A DNA stretch of 64,000 nucleotides from Areca catechu (Eukaryota > Streptophyta > Magnoliopsida > Arecales > Arecaceae), in NCBI GenBank assembly GCA_021397845.1, contig CM038047.1, positions 45,291,210-45,355,209 of the forward strand, written 5' to 3'. The notes below the pieces were generated by a model. That model did not search any database. It was given only the letters and a program-made list of their open reading frames with translations, and was not told the origin of the DNA. The position numbers and the translations under genes were made by a program. This document shows, piece after piece, positions 9,959 to 21,082 of this stretch (positions are counted from its first letter, which is position 1; the number at the start of each line of letters is the position of its first letter).

Positions 9959-11489
9959 TGTTATGGCCGTAATGATGATGTGGCCGGGCTCAGATTCCGT
10001 CAGGTATGATCGAGCCACGTGGAGGTTTCTTCGACCGAGTTAGCCTCGGTTCCCACGCTACCGAGGTCGAGCTCGCCGTTGCCCCCCCAGGCTACCTCGC
10101 CAGGTGATATCCCGAGATGTTACCGCCCTCGCCGAAGTCGAGTTCAGTCCAGGGCTCCTCCTGCCACCTCGCCAGGTGTCCACCCAGGAGGGGTCCACCT
10201 CGGCCGAGGTCGGCTGCTCCCTCGCTCATTCGCCAGGTGGCCCTCGGAGACGGGCCAATCTCGACCGAAGCCGAGCGCCTCCTGCCACCTCGCCAGGGTC
10301 CCCCCCGGAGGGGTCCACCTCGGTCGAGGTCGGCTGCTCCCTCGCTCCTTCGCCAGGTGGCCCCTGGAGACGAGCCCACCTCGACCGAAGCTGAGCGCCC
10401 CTCCTGTCGCCTCGCTAGGTGTCCACCCAGGAGGGGTCCACCTCGGTCGAGGTCGGCTGCTCCCTCGCTCCTTCGCCAGGTGCCCCCGGGACGGGTCCAC
10501 CTCGGTCGAAGCCGAGCGCCATCCTGCCACCTCGCCAGGTGTCCACCCGGGAGGGGTCCACCTCGACCGAGGGCGCGCTGCTCCCTCGCTCCTTCGCCAG
10601 GTGGCCCCGGAGACGGGTCCACCTCGGCCGAAGCGGCGGCCCTTCTGCCACCTCGCCAGGTGTCCACCCGGGAGGGGTCCACCCTCGACCGAGGTCAGGC
10701 CACCCGTACAGAGAAGGTCCCAAAGAGCGGAAGCACAGGTTCCAAGGTTGGCCCTCGAGCCGTGCGCACCACAGACGGTGCCCCGTACAGATGGCGACGG
10801 CAAGCGAAACACCACTTACGTCAGCCCGACAGGTCCTGCAGTCGAGAGGCGCGGTTCTGACAAAACAGGGCCCGTCAACGAACAGTGCCGGCACTTAGGA
10901 AGGAGAGCGCCCTCACTGGGCCCGAGGTCTGACCGGCCGCCCTGCCGGCGCCACCCCCCTTTTCTTTACCCTTTCCCCACTGGACTCGGTGAACGAGGTC
11001 AGAAAGCCGCCTGGCCCTCAAAACCAAAAAGGAAAGAGAAAAGGATGGAGAGGGGAGCCTCCCAAGAGCAGAAGACAGCAGGCAGCGGGAGGAGATAAAA
11101 GGAAGAAAATTGGAGGCGACCAGGTAAGCTGGGACAAGTAAGAAACAGCGGCAAAAAAGCCCGCTCCGAGAGTAAGATCAAGGGTCCCGAGAGGGGATCG
11201 CTTGGCGTGAGCTCGGCAAGGAGGCCCGGCCGGGTTTCTGGTCCCTACAGCACCCTTCTTGCTAGAAAATTCTCTGAGTCTGGGACTCCTTCGGGGGCCC
11301 GTCTTGGAGAATCTGTTCCTTCTCGCCGTCTACTAACTTGATCGTTGGAGCTCCCTCACCGGGATCCCCGGCCAGGATCTTCTGACCCTCTCTTACAGGT
11401 GTTTGCTCCAGCCAGGAGGCCCCAGGAGCAAGGCGGTCTGGTAGGATCGGCGGATCCGAGGCACGGGCGTGGCGGCGAGATCGGCAACA
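9959..11489 (+). repeat. 3' LTR of element A
   Basis: It starts TGTTATGGCC after the polypurine tract and ends GGCAACA, so it has TG…CA ends with a short inverted repeat, and is 1531 bp long. The 3' half matches 1-787. It contains a 121-bp tandem array (10160-10690) and, near the end, a conserved block at 11334-11402 that elements B and D share. The base after it (GTGGC at 11490-11494) should be the target duplicate; its partner is outside the window. Confidence 0.92.
10160..10690 (+). repeat. 121-bp tandem array inside the LTR of element A
   Basis: CCACCTCGCCAGGTG-type starts recur at about 10163, 10283, 10405, 10524 and 10646, a period of about 121 bp. Each unit holds GGGGTCCACCTCGG, GCTGCTCCCTCGCTC and GACCGAAGC. 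The long open frames here on both strands come from the repeat. Confidence 0.92.
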
Positions 11490-11599
11490 GTGGCAAACCT
11501 AATAGGTTCTAAGGAGTCTTGCAACCTAGAGATCTCAGTAAAGTGTAATCCCATAGCTCTAGAAACATGAGAAGATTCAGGGAATGGTAGAAATAAGAA

Positions 11600-13217
11600 T
11601 CAGAGTTTTGAGTGGCTTATCAAAAACAAGAACAAACCTTGGTTATTCAGGATGACCTTAAAATGAGGACTTTGTTCTATATGTGCACTCATCCAAACCT
11701 CATGATTTGCTATAGGAGGGTCTACAAGTGCAAGTTCTAGGATAGGCTGGGTGATCCTAGAAGGTGGAAGGTTATCAGGAAGGTCTTTGGAATGTTTATC
11801 TAGAAAGTCCTCTAAGCTACTGTCTTTTTCTTGTTCTTGGACCTTCTCAATGGGCAATTCTTGTGAACCTTTTCCTTCTTCACACTTCTCTACCAGATTT
11901 GACTCAGGGGGTCTTCTTTGGATTCCTCAAGAGTTCAGGGGTATTCTCACTAAACTTTCATTTGGTGTAATTTCCTCTCCCTGAACTTCCTCAAAAGGGT
12001 TCTCTTAGGGTTAGCTCCTGAATTCCTTGAGTGGCAGGGGTCCCTCAATAACCCCATTAGGTAGGAGTTGGTTAATTGAATTATCGGGAGAGATATCCTC
12101 AAATTCTTCTTCTTCATATTCATCTATCAAACTTATGTCAGGCTCATATATTTCTTCCTCAATCTCACTGAAAAGTTCTAATCTATTCTCCTTTGATTCT
12201 CTTTAAGTACGGCTCTGGTCGGGTCAACTAATTTTGGGATGGCCATGCCTAACTCATTCTCAGTGTTATCCTTCTGGTCAAGAGTGACACAAGTGGGAAT
12301 TGACAAACAAAAGTCTGGTTCACTACGGATGTCGGATCAATCGGTACTTGACTCAAGTTGGTAGAGGTTGGCTTTATGTTCAAAGTACTTGATTGGTTAT
12401 ATCTTAAAGACCACTCATAGTCTTGGGCTTCTTGGTAGGCTCGGTCTAACTTATTGGTCTTTTCAAGGCATAGCTTCCTATAAATGGTTTGGGTGTAACC
12501 CAACCCTAAACCTCGATGTGATCCGAGCTTCGGTCTCAATGGTATTGCATTTCATGTCATACCACTGGAAGTCCTCGATATATTTAGACAGGGGCCTATT
12601 ACCTTGTCGTAATGGTACCATTGGTCTAAAAGTCTTTTCTCATAGGATCTACCTAGGTACCTATCTCTCAACTTACTTCTCATATCTCTCCAAGTATATA
12701 TTTCCTCTTTTCTTTGATAACACTCACGCTCAATAGCATACCATGCGACCTAGCATGTTTGGTGAACTTGGTTTTGGCCAACCTAACTTGTCCTAATCTG
12801 ATATGTTAGTGCACTCAAATACCGATCCATTTGTTCTTCCCACTTAATATATGCCTCTTGTCTTCCATCAAAAGGTGCATAAGGTTCGGTGTTCCTAAAG
12901 GGTCCCTTTTCTGAGTCAACCAAGTATGGATATAGGCTCCTAGGGTTATGCTCGGATCACGGTATAAGGTCTCCTAGGCTCCTGGCATGGGTGAGGTTGG
13001 GGCCTATTAAATTTTGGATCAGGGGTCCAATTTGATGTCTATGTTTCTCAAGTCCCTGGGCTCGGTCTCTAAACTGGGCAAAACCCTCATTCATATCCTG
13101 ACTCAATTTGGTCATACTTTCGGTAAGAGTTCTAATCATGGCCTCTAAATCAGGTTGGGTTTGACCAGGTTGGTAGGGTACTCCGTTCCGGGTGGACATG
13201 ATGATGCAAGCAAGCAC
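11600..13217 (-). pseudogene. gag: gag of the chromovirus, broken
   Basis: The frame opening at 13217 reads MLACIIMSTRNGVPYQPGQT; MSTRNG at 13199 may be the true start. It then has DLEAMIRTLTESMTKLSQDM (helical). Further down the strand (12960-12250) come GPFRNTEPYAPFDGRQEAYI, KWEEQMDRYL and LDRAYQEAQDYEWSLRYNQS, which fit the Retrotrans_gag core. Stops and frameshifts occur near 12780 and 12540. The last frame (11857-11600) is hydrophilic and probably the gag-pro linker; then element A cuts it off. Confidence 0.75.
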
Positions 13218-13259
13218 ACCAAATGAGACTCGACTGAAACTACTACGGGCTAACTAGAC

Positions 13260-14079
13260 CTAGAGCCCAACTAGATGCCCAATCAGAGTGGCAAGTTAGC
13301 CTGTAGTAACTCGGGACTCAGCCAGGCAAGTGTAAGGGGGGTGTTAGGTCCCTAATTGCCAATCCTAGACACCAATCAGTGATTGGTCAGGTAGGCGGAC
13401 CAGCATACAAGCCCTTCGGGATAGAATCCCTAAACCACCGTTCTAGACACTGAGTACAAAGCACACACAGAGTAACTAGACAAACTGACTCAACACTAGC
13501 CTAAACCCGACTAGTTGGTGTCCCTAGCCACTAGGGCAATTAGGTCTAACTAATTAAGATTAAAGGCTTAGGTTCGAATGCATAGGAGGTGGTTTTGGGC
13601 TAAGGAGAGGGACTCAATCCTCCCCTTATGTTGCAACTTCGGTGCCCTTAAGATAGATTCAATTTATGCACACTTAAATAAAAAAATAGCTTGCAGAAAT
13701 AAAAAGTAGAACAGCAGTAAATTGATCTCAGAAAAATCTACAGAAATTAATAAATCATAAAAAGCTTATGTAAATTACTTTCAATTATACTGGTTCTAGA
13801 AAAATAAGAATTACTTATTTGGAATTTTCTACAAGGAGAAAAAATTTGAATAACAGGATAGTTACTGGCAGAAAATAGAACGTGTGTCCCGTTTACAATC
13901 CCTGCCTAGAAGTTATAACCCAGCAGCACCCCTACACGCCCTAGGAACCCCCATGGAATGGGAGGAGGAGGCTTGCGTCTTGCTTGTTCCTAGGACCGGA
14001 CGGCTAGGGGAGTCTACTCCAGGCAACAAAAGTAAAAAGGAACGAAAAAATAATCAAACAAGCAAGAACCCTAGACAGG
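13260..14079 (-). other. Untranslated leader of the chromovirus
   Basis: Between the primer site and the gag start there is about 0.8 kb with no convincing frame on either strand. It is AT-rich at 13660-13880. I see nothing else in it. Confidence 0.5.
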
Positions 14080-14122
14080 GCTCTGATACCAAAAATGATG
14101 CAAAACGAAAGGTCTGATACCA
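14080..14122 (-). other. Initiator-Met primer-binding site, duplicated
   Basis: On the minus strand TGGTATCAGAGC (14091-14080) matches the 3' end of plant initiator tRNA-Met, the usual primer for chromoviruses. A second copy, TGGTATCAGACC, is at 14122-14111. Each is next to a TGATGC LTR edge, so a 31-bp stretch holding the primer site and the LTR end was duplicated. Confidence 0.85.
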
Positions 14123-15870
14123 AAAATGATGCAGAACAAAAAAGATGATGCGATGCGGAAGTAAATTAAGACTATTTTTTTTTTTTTAATTTTCAGAAGT
14201 CGACTTTGACTCAAAGGAAAGTTAAACTAAGTTGAAAGAAACTATATAATAATTGAAAGCACAATTCAAGAAACTAGATTATCAGAGTAGTTCAGAAGTA
14301 AAGGATCGCTGGGTGTTGAGAAACTCCCAGACTAGGGTTTCGCTCTGAACTTTCAACAGGACATAACTAAAGAGAAGGGAAGGGTTATGTACCAGGCAGT
14401 GATCTTCACAGAGTTTGGTGGAAGGACTCTCTCGAGCAGATTGTTGGATCCTCGGATTCAGATATCTTTGCAATGGATCCTCCAATACTGGCCCTTTGGC
14501 AGAGTTGGCTTCTCCTGAACTCAGGATCTGGAAAGAAGAAGAACAAGTTAAGGAACCAGATACTCAAAGAAGGATTTACCAGATAAGAAGAACTTGAAAA
14601 GTTGATGTTGCTGAAATCCTGATTCTCCTGGATGCTGATCTGGCTTCCTCTGGGATTTGCTCTGTATTCGAAGTAGCCGATCTGGACCTGGATGCTGCTG
14701 GTCGGCCTTTACTTGGAAGAGAGGGGCCGTGAGATGATGAGGTAGATTAGGGTTTGGATGATTGGTGGAATGAAGAACATGATGGCGGCTAGGGTTTGGA
14801 ATTGAAGTGGCTAACCTAGGATTTTGGTAGGGTTTGGGGTTGGAGATCTCACACCTCCTCAAGTTCATAAGGAACCCAGATTTACTCCCTCACGGAGCTC
14901 AACACCTGAATACAAGTGCGGAAGAGAGAAACACAAAGTTGCTCTCATAGAAATTGATTTCATTCCTCATTAAATTCAAAAGTTACATAGAGTTGAATAT
15001 ATAGACATAATAAAGAAATAAAATTTTATACATTTTCCATGTGGGACTAATAGGACTAACCCACACTTTAGGCATCAAATTCTCTTTCCAAGACTCCTTC
15101 CATGAGTGGGCAGCCCAAAAACTCCAAGAAAACTTGAAAATCAGCTCCAAATGGCAGGTTATGGGGGTGTCTCCTAGTACTCTCCATGAATCAAGATTTT
15201 CCCTTCATGGTTTGGCTCATTTGGACACCTCCTAGTCTTGCTCCACAAGTTTAGGCTTCTTCCTTTCATGGCTTTGGCACTTTTGGAAACTTTTGGGAAC
15301 CTTCTTGAATTCCTCCCCAAGACATGCTCTCTTCCCTTTTATAACTTGGATTTTTATGGAACATTGTGGGGCACCTCCTTGATCCTCTCTTCAAGAAAAA
15401 TTCTTGCCATCCTGGCTTGGGTTTATCTGGAAAGAAATTGGCTCTTCCTTGGATTGAGGTATCTTGATGGATTTCTCTCCCAAGTGGTGCAAGAAAAAAG
15501 GAACTTACTTCTTGTGGTGTAGGGACCAAAGACACTGGATGGAGATGTGGCCTCTGGACTCTGGCGTGTGGCTGGGAGTATGGCGCCCACTTGCTTGGGC
15601 CTGGGAGAAAAAATGTGGCACCCTGGACCTTGACTTGACTGAAAAAAAAGTGGCACCAACCTGGAGAAGACCTAGACCACTACTAGGACTTGTACTGAGT
15701 CAACATGACTCTACAAAATTAAATTACAGGAAAATACAGACTCAAGACTAAAATTGAGTTGATCAAGTCAACCCTTATTACAAAACCAGAAAACCCTAAT
15801 TCTTCGGGCAAGGTCATCAGAGATCCAGATGGAGCCCTGAAGTCTTCTTCTGAGTCTGGTGCCCGCACCA
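14096..15870 (-). repeat. LTR of the chromovirus
   Basis: One edge is the TGATGC next to the primer site (14096, or 14127 if the duplicate is the true edge); the other is …GCACCA at 15870, next to a purine tract on the minus strand (CCCGGGGAGAAT, 15882-15871). That gives about 1.78 kb. A TATA-like TATATATT (minus strand, 14997-15004) fits a promoter. No second copy lies in the window, so the edges rest on the flanking signals. Confidence 0.7.
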
Positions 15871-16375
15871 ATTCTCCCCGGGTGGGAGGAACTCGACCCT
15901 GTCGAGTATGGATCAAGCTGGCTCTGGTATCTCCCAAGAGATCTGGGTCCAATTCTTGTAATTCTTCTCGGAGATCCAAGAGTCATCAGAATCTGGCCTT
16001 CCTTGCCAGCGGACCAGGTATCTTTGATATCCTCGATTATGAGTAGAGATAACTGATCATCCAGGATCTTTTCAATCTGCTCTTCCTCACAGGCCAGTTT
16101 GTTGGTGGACACATAGGGTCGGGTCACTCTCAATAACAGGATTAGGTTTCAAAGGCTTACTAGGAATCACAGCTGGCTCCCTATACTCTACTAAGTCTGT
16201 AATGTTGAAAGTAGAGCTATTACTAGTTCTGGAGGCAACTCGAGCACATAGGCATTGGATCCTACTCTCTTCACTACTTTAAATGGTCCAGCTCCTTTAG
16301 CATGTAACTTTCTAACGATTCCAGGAAAAAAATTGCTCAGGCTTAACCTAATATTCAAAATAAGACTTTTTGATC
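15871..16375 (-). pseudogene. int: Integrase C-terminus and chromodomain, truncated
   Basis: On the minus strand, KLHAKGAGPFKVVKRVGSNA and YVLELPPE (16320-16225) is the integrase C-terminal GPF/Y module. Downstream, GYQRYLVRWQGRPDSDDSWI (about 16035-15975) is a chromodomain, which can bind histone marks and steer integration; its aromatic Y, W and W residues are present. The parts are in different frames, with a stop between. The fragment starts abruptly near 16375, so the rest of pol is missing. This assigns the element to the chromovirus branch. Confidence 0.85.
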
Positions 16376-16384
16376 TTCCTTTTA

Positions 16385-16610
16385 ATATTTATATATATTT
16401 TTCTCTCTCCTCTTTTTTCTCATCTTCTCTATCCTCTCTCTCCTTATCTTCTCTCTTCTTTCACCCCTTTCTCTCTTCTTTCTCTCCCCTCTCTCCTCTC
16501 TCCTCTTTCGCCTGTCTCTCTCCTCTCTCCTCTTTCTCTCGCTCATTTTTTTCTATTATTCTTTTTCTTTTTCTTCTTCTCTTCGTCTTCTTCTTTTTTT
16601 TCTTCTTCTC
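16385..16610. repeat. CT-rich low-complexity tract
   Basis: A run of TCTC, CTTCT and TTTTTCTT on the plus strand with hardly a purine. It yields long Ser/Leu/Phe open frames that are not genes. It joins directly to the broken chromovirus end. Confidence 0.9.
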
Positions 16611-16785
16611 CCGAACCCTCCCCAGCTTTCCCCCTTGGCTCGGCCAAACCAGCCTCTCAATGATTGCTAGCGATGGCCTTGGGAGAGGGCTATTGGAAAG
16701 GCTCAGTGGACTGGGGAGAACAATGGAGTGGCCACTGGAGGTGCACGCCCAAGCAACCCGAACCGAAACCAAACCAACAATCCCA

Positions 16786-17150
16786 TTAATCCCCCCTAAA
16801 AATATCAAATAAGGGAAAAAACTCACTGGTGATGGAAGGGACTCTCCGTCCATCACCGGAGAGGAGGAAGATGCCATGGAAGGAGCTTAATGGGGTGGCA
16901 ATGAGGGAGGATTTAAAGAAGTTACCGGACAAGCTTCTGTGCGGTTGAGGATAAAAGACTTCATCGATCGGAGTCCTAATCCATTCCAAATACGACGCTG
17001 ACAGAGTCCCTCTCCTCCATGGCCTCTCCTCCATCTTCTCCGGCAAAAAATCCTACTAGATAGGGAGAATGAAAGTCCCCTGTTCCGATCTCTGTTCCAT
17101 TCTTTTTTTTTCTTCGTTGGGTTGAAGCCGACAATAATTGCCAACTTTGG
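16786..17150 (-). other. Unassigned exon-like segment
   Basis: On the minus strand a frame from 17046 (MPEKMEERPWRRGTLSASYL) runs 86 codons. At about 16838-16830 the strand has CCAGTGAGTTT, a good splice donor, so the frame may end earlier in a spliced reading. I do not recognise the protein. It could be the first exon of a degraded gene or part of an unrecognised element. No TATA box or partner exon is clear. Confidence 0.25.
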
Positions 17151-18572
17151 CCCAAAAACGGTTCTCACATACAGAGTATCAACATATTCATATACAGCCA
17201 TACATGGGTCTTATCATTGATGTAGAGCTATATAGGAGAAATATTAAGACCAGGCATCATACAAATTGTCATAAATTATATAATACTTGATAGTCTTTTT
17301 GATAATAAAGTAGAGCTATGTCAAATATTTATCAATGCAGAGTGGTAATAGAGCAGATATACCAAGACAAATATTAAGAGAAGTGTGTGGAGAACTTAGT
17401 GACGAGATAGACATTCTCATAGTAGGCCAAGAAGATAGTAGACTCTGAGTGATTTCCTTAGATGGACTTCCTTATTACATGATGAAAGGCAAAGAAAAAG
17501 ATCCAAGAGATAGATCTAATACATGCCAATGATAACATCTAGATCATTGATGGATGGTTGAGAAATCAAATGGGTATAGATTTACATTTTAGGAAGGTAG
17601 CAAATCAAGAAACTTTAAAAATTTAAATTCAACTGTATTTATATAAGTATACTTAACTAATTCTAAAAATATATGTGTAGCTTACTATTTGAATTCAAGA
17701 TTCTAGTACTCTATACCTACGATTACCATGGATGATTAGCTTATGTCTGTCATGTGCATATAATATATAAGATGGAGTCTGATTAGATATCATGGCTATA
17801 TGCCTATAACAAGTAAGTTAGGTTGAAATTGTTGAGTAATTTTTATTACTACAATAACTAACACATACTAATAATAATAATTTTTTTAGATAAAATTATT
17901 TAAAAAAGGGTACAGATTTATTTGGATCTATTGTAGTGTTCAGAATTAAATTAAAGAGATTATGGTAGGTACTAATAAGTCTAACATCATATTCAAAGTA
18001 GTTTTGATTTGTTAAATCTGAAATTCTCAATGATTTGATCTTTACGGTTGAATAAGACTGCATTTTGATGGATCTGTAAGAAATTTGAAAAATCTTATTA
18101 TCAAGATCCTTTTCAGATGGTACCATCGAGTGGATGTCAGTGCAACTGATCGATATTTTGTCTTATCCACACCAAGCAGAGAAACTGTCTAAAATAGAAA
18201 TTCTCAACAATCTTATATATGTACACTATAATTTAAGATTGAGGCTAAAATGAATTTAGGAAGAAGTTGAGTTGAAATACTTTGATCTTACTACGAGTAA
18301 TTTTGTTGATGAGAATGAAGATTCGATGATTGGATATAGATCATGAGTCAGCAATAGAAGTCAGAGCTTGATGAGCTAGAATCACCTTCTCGACAGCCAG
18401 TTTTATAGCTAGCAAGGCTAGGATGGATGCTAAGCAATGGACAATTAGTAACATTCCATACAAAGCTCCAACCATATATCATATCATCCCTCCTCACCAT
18501 TCTTCCATGTGCAAGATATAAGCGGAACACCGATAAAGTTAAGGAGTTAAAAAGCTTTTAAAGATAAGGAGT
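17151..18572. other. AT-rich stretch with no gene seen
   Basis: Stops are frequent in all frames. I see no terminal repeats, no domain motif and no promoter signal I would defend. Confidence 0.6.
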
Positions 18573-18925
18573 AAAACTGCTAAGGTGGTAGCCCGGTTGA
18601 TAGAGGCCTTGCCTCACTATCAACAGGTCGGCGATGCGAGATATAATCCTGCAAGTGACTCGCTCTCGATAATGGCATGAGTGAAAGATCAGGATCTTCT
18701 CCTTGTCCCCGATCTACTAGTCGGCATCTTAGTGGTGTCAGGTTGACGTACTCAATATTAGGTGGAGAGAGGTTGCGCGAATCTGAGCGCCTCGTATCGA
18801 ATATTATCTGGCGGGATGGGAATTGCGAGATAGCTATAACCGGATTTATCTTTCTATATCTTTTGGTTTATCCAAAGAAAATGAGTAAAAAAAAAAAGAA
18901 AAAAAAGATGAGTAAAAAAAATTTT
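18573..18925 (+). repeat. tRNA-derived SINE, copy 1
   Basis: The head TGGTAGCCCGGTTGATAGAG looks like a tRNA A box, and GGTCGGCGATGCGAGAT stands where the B box would be. The body (GTGACTCG…, ATGAGTG…, ATCTACTAGTCGGCATC) matches the copy at 50636 in the same order. The copy ends in a long AT-rich tail with AAAAAAAAAAAG near 18890. It is not a tRNA gene: the stem regions do not pair and the copy runs far past tRNA length. Confidence 0.65.
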
Positions 18926-19169
18926 AAAGGAAAAGTTTGATGAAAGGTAGAGGAATCTCAGAAAAGATGAGTAAAAAACTCTTAAGGTAAACGGTAAAAA
19001 ATTTTTAAAGGAAAGTTGACGAAAGTCGGAAGAGTCCCTAGAAAAAAGCTGGTAGGTTACGGCTTTTATCAATCATATCCACATAGTGTTACTTTAACGG
19101 TCAACAAACACCCTAACATATATATTTTATTCTTTTATCTTTATTCCTTCAGCTTCCATGTGCGGGTTC

Positions 19170-19258
19170 TCTTAAAAACGGCCCAAAGTGGGACATTAAC
19201 CGGAATTCATTTAAAATTAGGAAGAATCATGGGGGTCGACGAAATGACTTGATCTAAA
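19170..19258 (+). repeat. Direct repeat flanking element B, left copy
   Basis: GGCCCAAAGTGGG, then ATTAAC, ATTTAAAATT and GGGGGTCGACGAAATGACTT recur in order at 29490-29570 on the other side of element B. The stretch is much too long to be the target duplicate of a retrotransposon. Confidence 0.75.
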
Positions 19259-19469
19259 CGTATCATAAATGAATTAAGATATGTTCTCGTGGATGATTCG
19301 ATTATTAAATCAAAAAAAATTTGGAATCTGCGATAGTTGATATGAGGAGAGATCAGGGTCTATCCTTTATTTCTGTTCTACTAATCGGCATCATAGTGAT
19401 ATCGGATTGACATATCATCATTATGTGAGCCTGCGAAGGTAGCTATACCAGAATTTATTCTATCCAATT
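19259..19469 (+). repeat. SINE copy 2, 5'-truncated and split by element B
   Basis: GGATGATTCGATTATTAAAT, then TCTACTAATCGGCATCATAG and GACATATCATC match the middle and 3' part of the SINE at 18573. The tail seems to resume after element B (29442-29470, ending in AAAAAAAA). Confidence 0.55.
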
Positions 19470-21059
19470 TGATATGGCAAGATCGCTGACGTGGAGAAAT
19501 CTGCGGGCGCCATATGAAGAGGGACGCCACGTCGACCCTCTGGCTTGGACCCCATTATCGAGATGAGTCGAACTCCCCATGGCAGCTGATGGAGCCCAGT
19601 CCTCCGCCAGGTCGAGCTCATGAGCTCGGCGCCTAGGCCGGAGCCGACATCCGCCCTCCAGAGGAGACCCTCGGAGGTTAGTGCCCCCCGGGGAGGTCAA
19701 GCCAAGAGCTCACCCGCGAGGTCGAGCCTCTCGAGTGCGTGCCCTCTGGACCAGGTCCGCCGACATCCGCCCTCGGAGGAGACCCTCGAAGGTTAGTGCC
19801 CCGCGGTCAAAGTCGAGCCAAGAGCTCACTCGCCGAGGTCGAGCCTATCCGAGTGCGTGCCCTCTAGATTGGGTCTGCCGACATCCGCCCTCCAAAGGAG
19901 ATCCTTGGAGGTTAGTAACCGTGGTCGAGGTCGAGCCAAGAGCTCACCCGTGAGATCGAGCCTCTCCGACTGCGGTCCTCTGGACCGGGCCCGCCGACAT
20001 CCGCCCTCCAAAGAAGACCCTCGGAGGTTAGTGCCCCGTGGTCGAGGTCAAGCCAAGAGCTCACCCATCGAGGGTCGAGCCTCTCCGAGTGCGTGCCTCT
20101 GGACCGAGCTCGTACTTTGCCCTTCTCCACTTGGCCGTCCCCGCAAGCCCGGAGCACCTAGGATGGAGCGAGCCCTGCCATCCCAGCTCGGCCCCAACCC
20201 GGAAGAAGTCCTCACCAGCCGAGGGCACCGGCGAGCCTCCCGAGGACCGTACCAGAACGCCTCTCAGGCCGTATGACTACCTGAACCACCAGTTACACCA
20301 AAAAGGCAAGCAAACACGACGATCGAGGTGCCATTATTCCTCACCAACCCTCAGATCATCCAGGAAAGAAGACCATCGGGAGATTCGAACCCCACGGGTG
20401 GTGGCCCGCCATTCGAGACGTCCCAGATTTCACGGAATAAGGCAATCATGAAGGAGTGTCGGAGTGCATGACAGCACCTTATCATGAATTAGGAAAGGGC
20501 TCCTAGGACACTGCCGCGGTTGACAGCCCGGCGGGAACCCGAGACAAGCTCCCAATGGCCAGTCTTCGACTACAAAGAACGATCGGCACCCCCCAAGGGG
20601 GGAGAGCTAACAACAACAACAAAAAAAAAACAAAACGACCACTCACTACCAAGACAGGGCAAGCTCAACCAAAAGAGCAAAAGGCCATCACCACCACGAA
20701 TGGAGGGAACCGAGGGGCTCAAGGAGAGGCGGAGGGACAGAGCATCCCTCTGTCCCCGCTACCAATCTCCCTCTGCGACGTTCACACCTTCGCACACATC
20801 TTTCACTCCTCCTAGTGCGGAGTCCATCAAGAGGGGCCTGGCAGGAGGATCTGTTTCCCTGGACCGTCACTGACTTGATCGTCGGAGTGCCCCCGTCGGA
20901 AACCCCGGCCCGGGTCTCTAACCATGTCTCGCAGGCCCTGGAGCAGAGGACCACCGGACAGTAGGAGGCGGGGACCCGGGAGCCAAGTGCGGCAGGTGGT
21001 GGCGGGAGGAGCGCAATCCGACGCGGCAACTATGGGCCACGACGGTCTCGGTGGCAACA
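19470..21059 (+). repeat. 5' LTR of element B
   Basis: Starts TGATATGG and ends GGTGGCAACA; 1590 bp. It carries four copies of the LTR array unit (GAGGTTAGTGCC-type marks at 19675, 19791, 19909 and 20023), against eight in the 3' LTR. The block at 20868-20936 is the conserved one shared with A and D. Confidence 0.9.
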
Positions 21060-21082
21060 ATTTGGGCGCGCTAGGTAAGGGG
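21060..21082 (+). other. Primer-binding site of element B
   Basis: GGCGCGCTAGGTAAGGGG directly follows the LTR end and matches the sites of elements A and D. Confidence 0.72.

Larger units (their letters stand above)
1..11489 (+). mobile_element. Tat-like Ty3/gypsy retrotransposon, element A
   Basis: The two ends share a long LTR: positions 1-787 match 10700-11489 closely. Between them lie, in order, a primer-binding site, gag, protease, reverse transcriptase, RNase H, an archaeal-type RNase H, integrase, a tandem array, a convergent accessory ORF and a polypurine tract. The order protease-RT-RNase H-integrase marks Ty3/gypsy. A second archaeal-type RNase H, no chromodomain, and an accessory ORF on the opposite strand after pol point to the Tat (Ogre/Retand) lineage. 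All frames are broken, so this copy cannot make its own proteins. The right end joins chromovirus DNA, so A inserted into that older element; the left flank and its target duplicate lie outside the window. Confidence 0.92.
11490..16375 (-). mobile_element. Chromovirus-type Ty3/gypsy DNA, composite, host of element A
   Basis: Read on the minus strand this holds, in order, an integrase C-terminus with chromodomain (16375-15871), an LTR (15870-14096), a primer-binding site, a leader and gag (13217 down to about 11600). An LTR flanked on its left by a 3' end and on its right by a 5' start is what unequal recombination between two elements leaves (integrase-LTR-gag). Element A interrupts it at 11489/11490, and the rest would lie left of the window. 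The gag differs from that of A, so this is another lineage. Confidence 0.78.

Noticed and set aside
10019..11098. Plus-strand frame of 359 codons, the longest in the window
   Set aside because: It reads the LTR array of element A and runs past it; similar frames exist on the other strand. No domain.
16255..16812. Plus-strand Ser/Leu/Phe-rich frame resembling membrane protein
   Set aside because: Produced by the CT-rich tract.
18573..18650. Possible tRNA gene (A-box and B-box-like sequence)
   Set aside because: The arms do not pair as in tRNA, and the unit recurs with a long body and tail, so it is a SINE.
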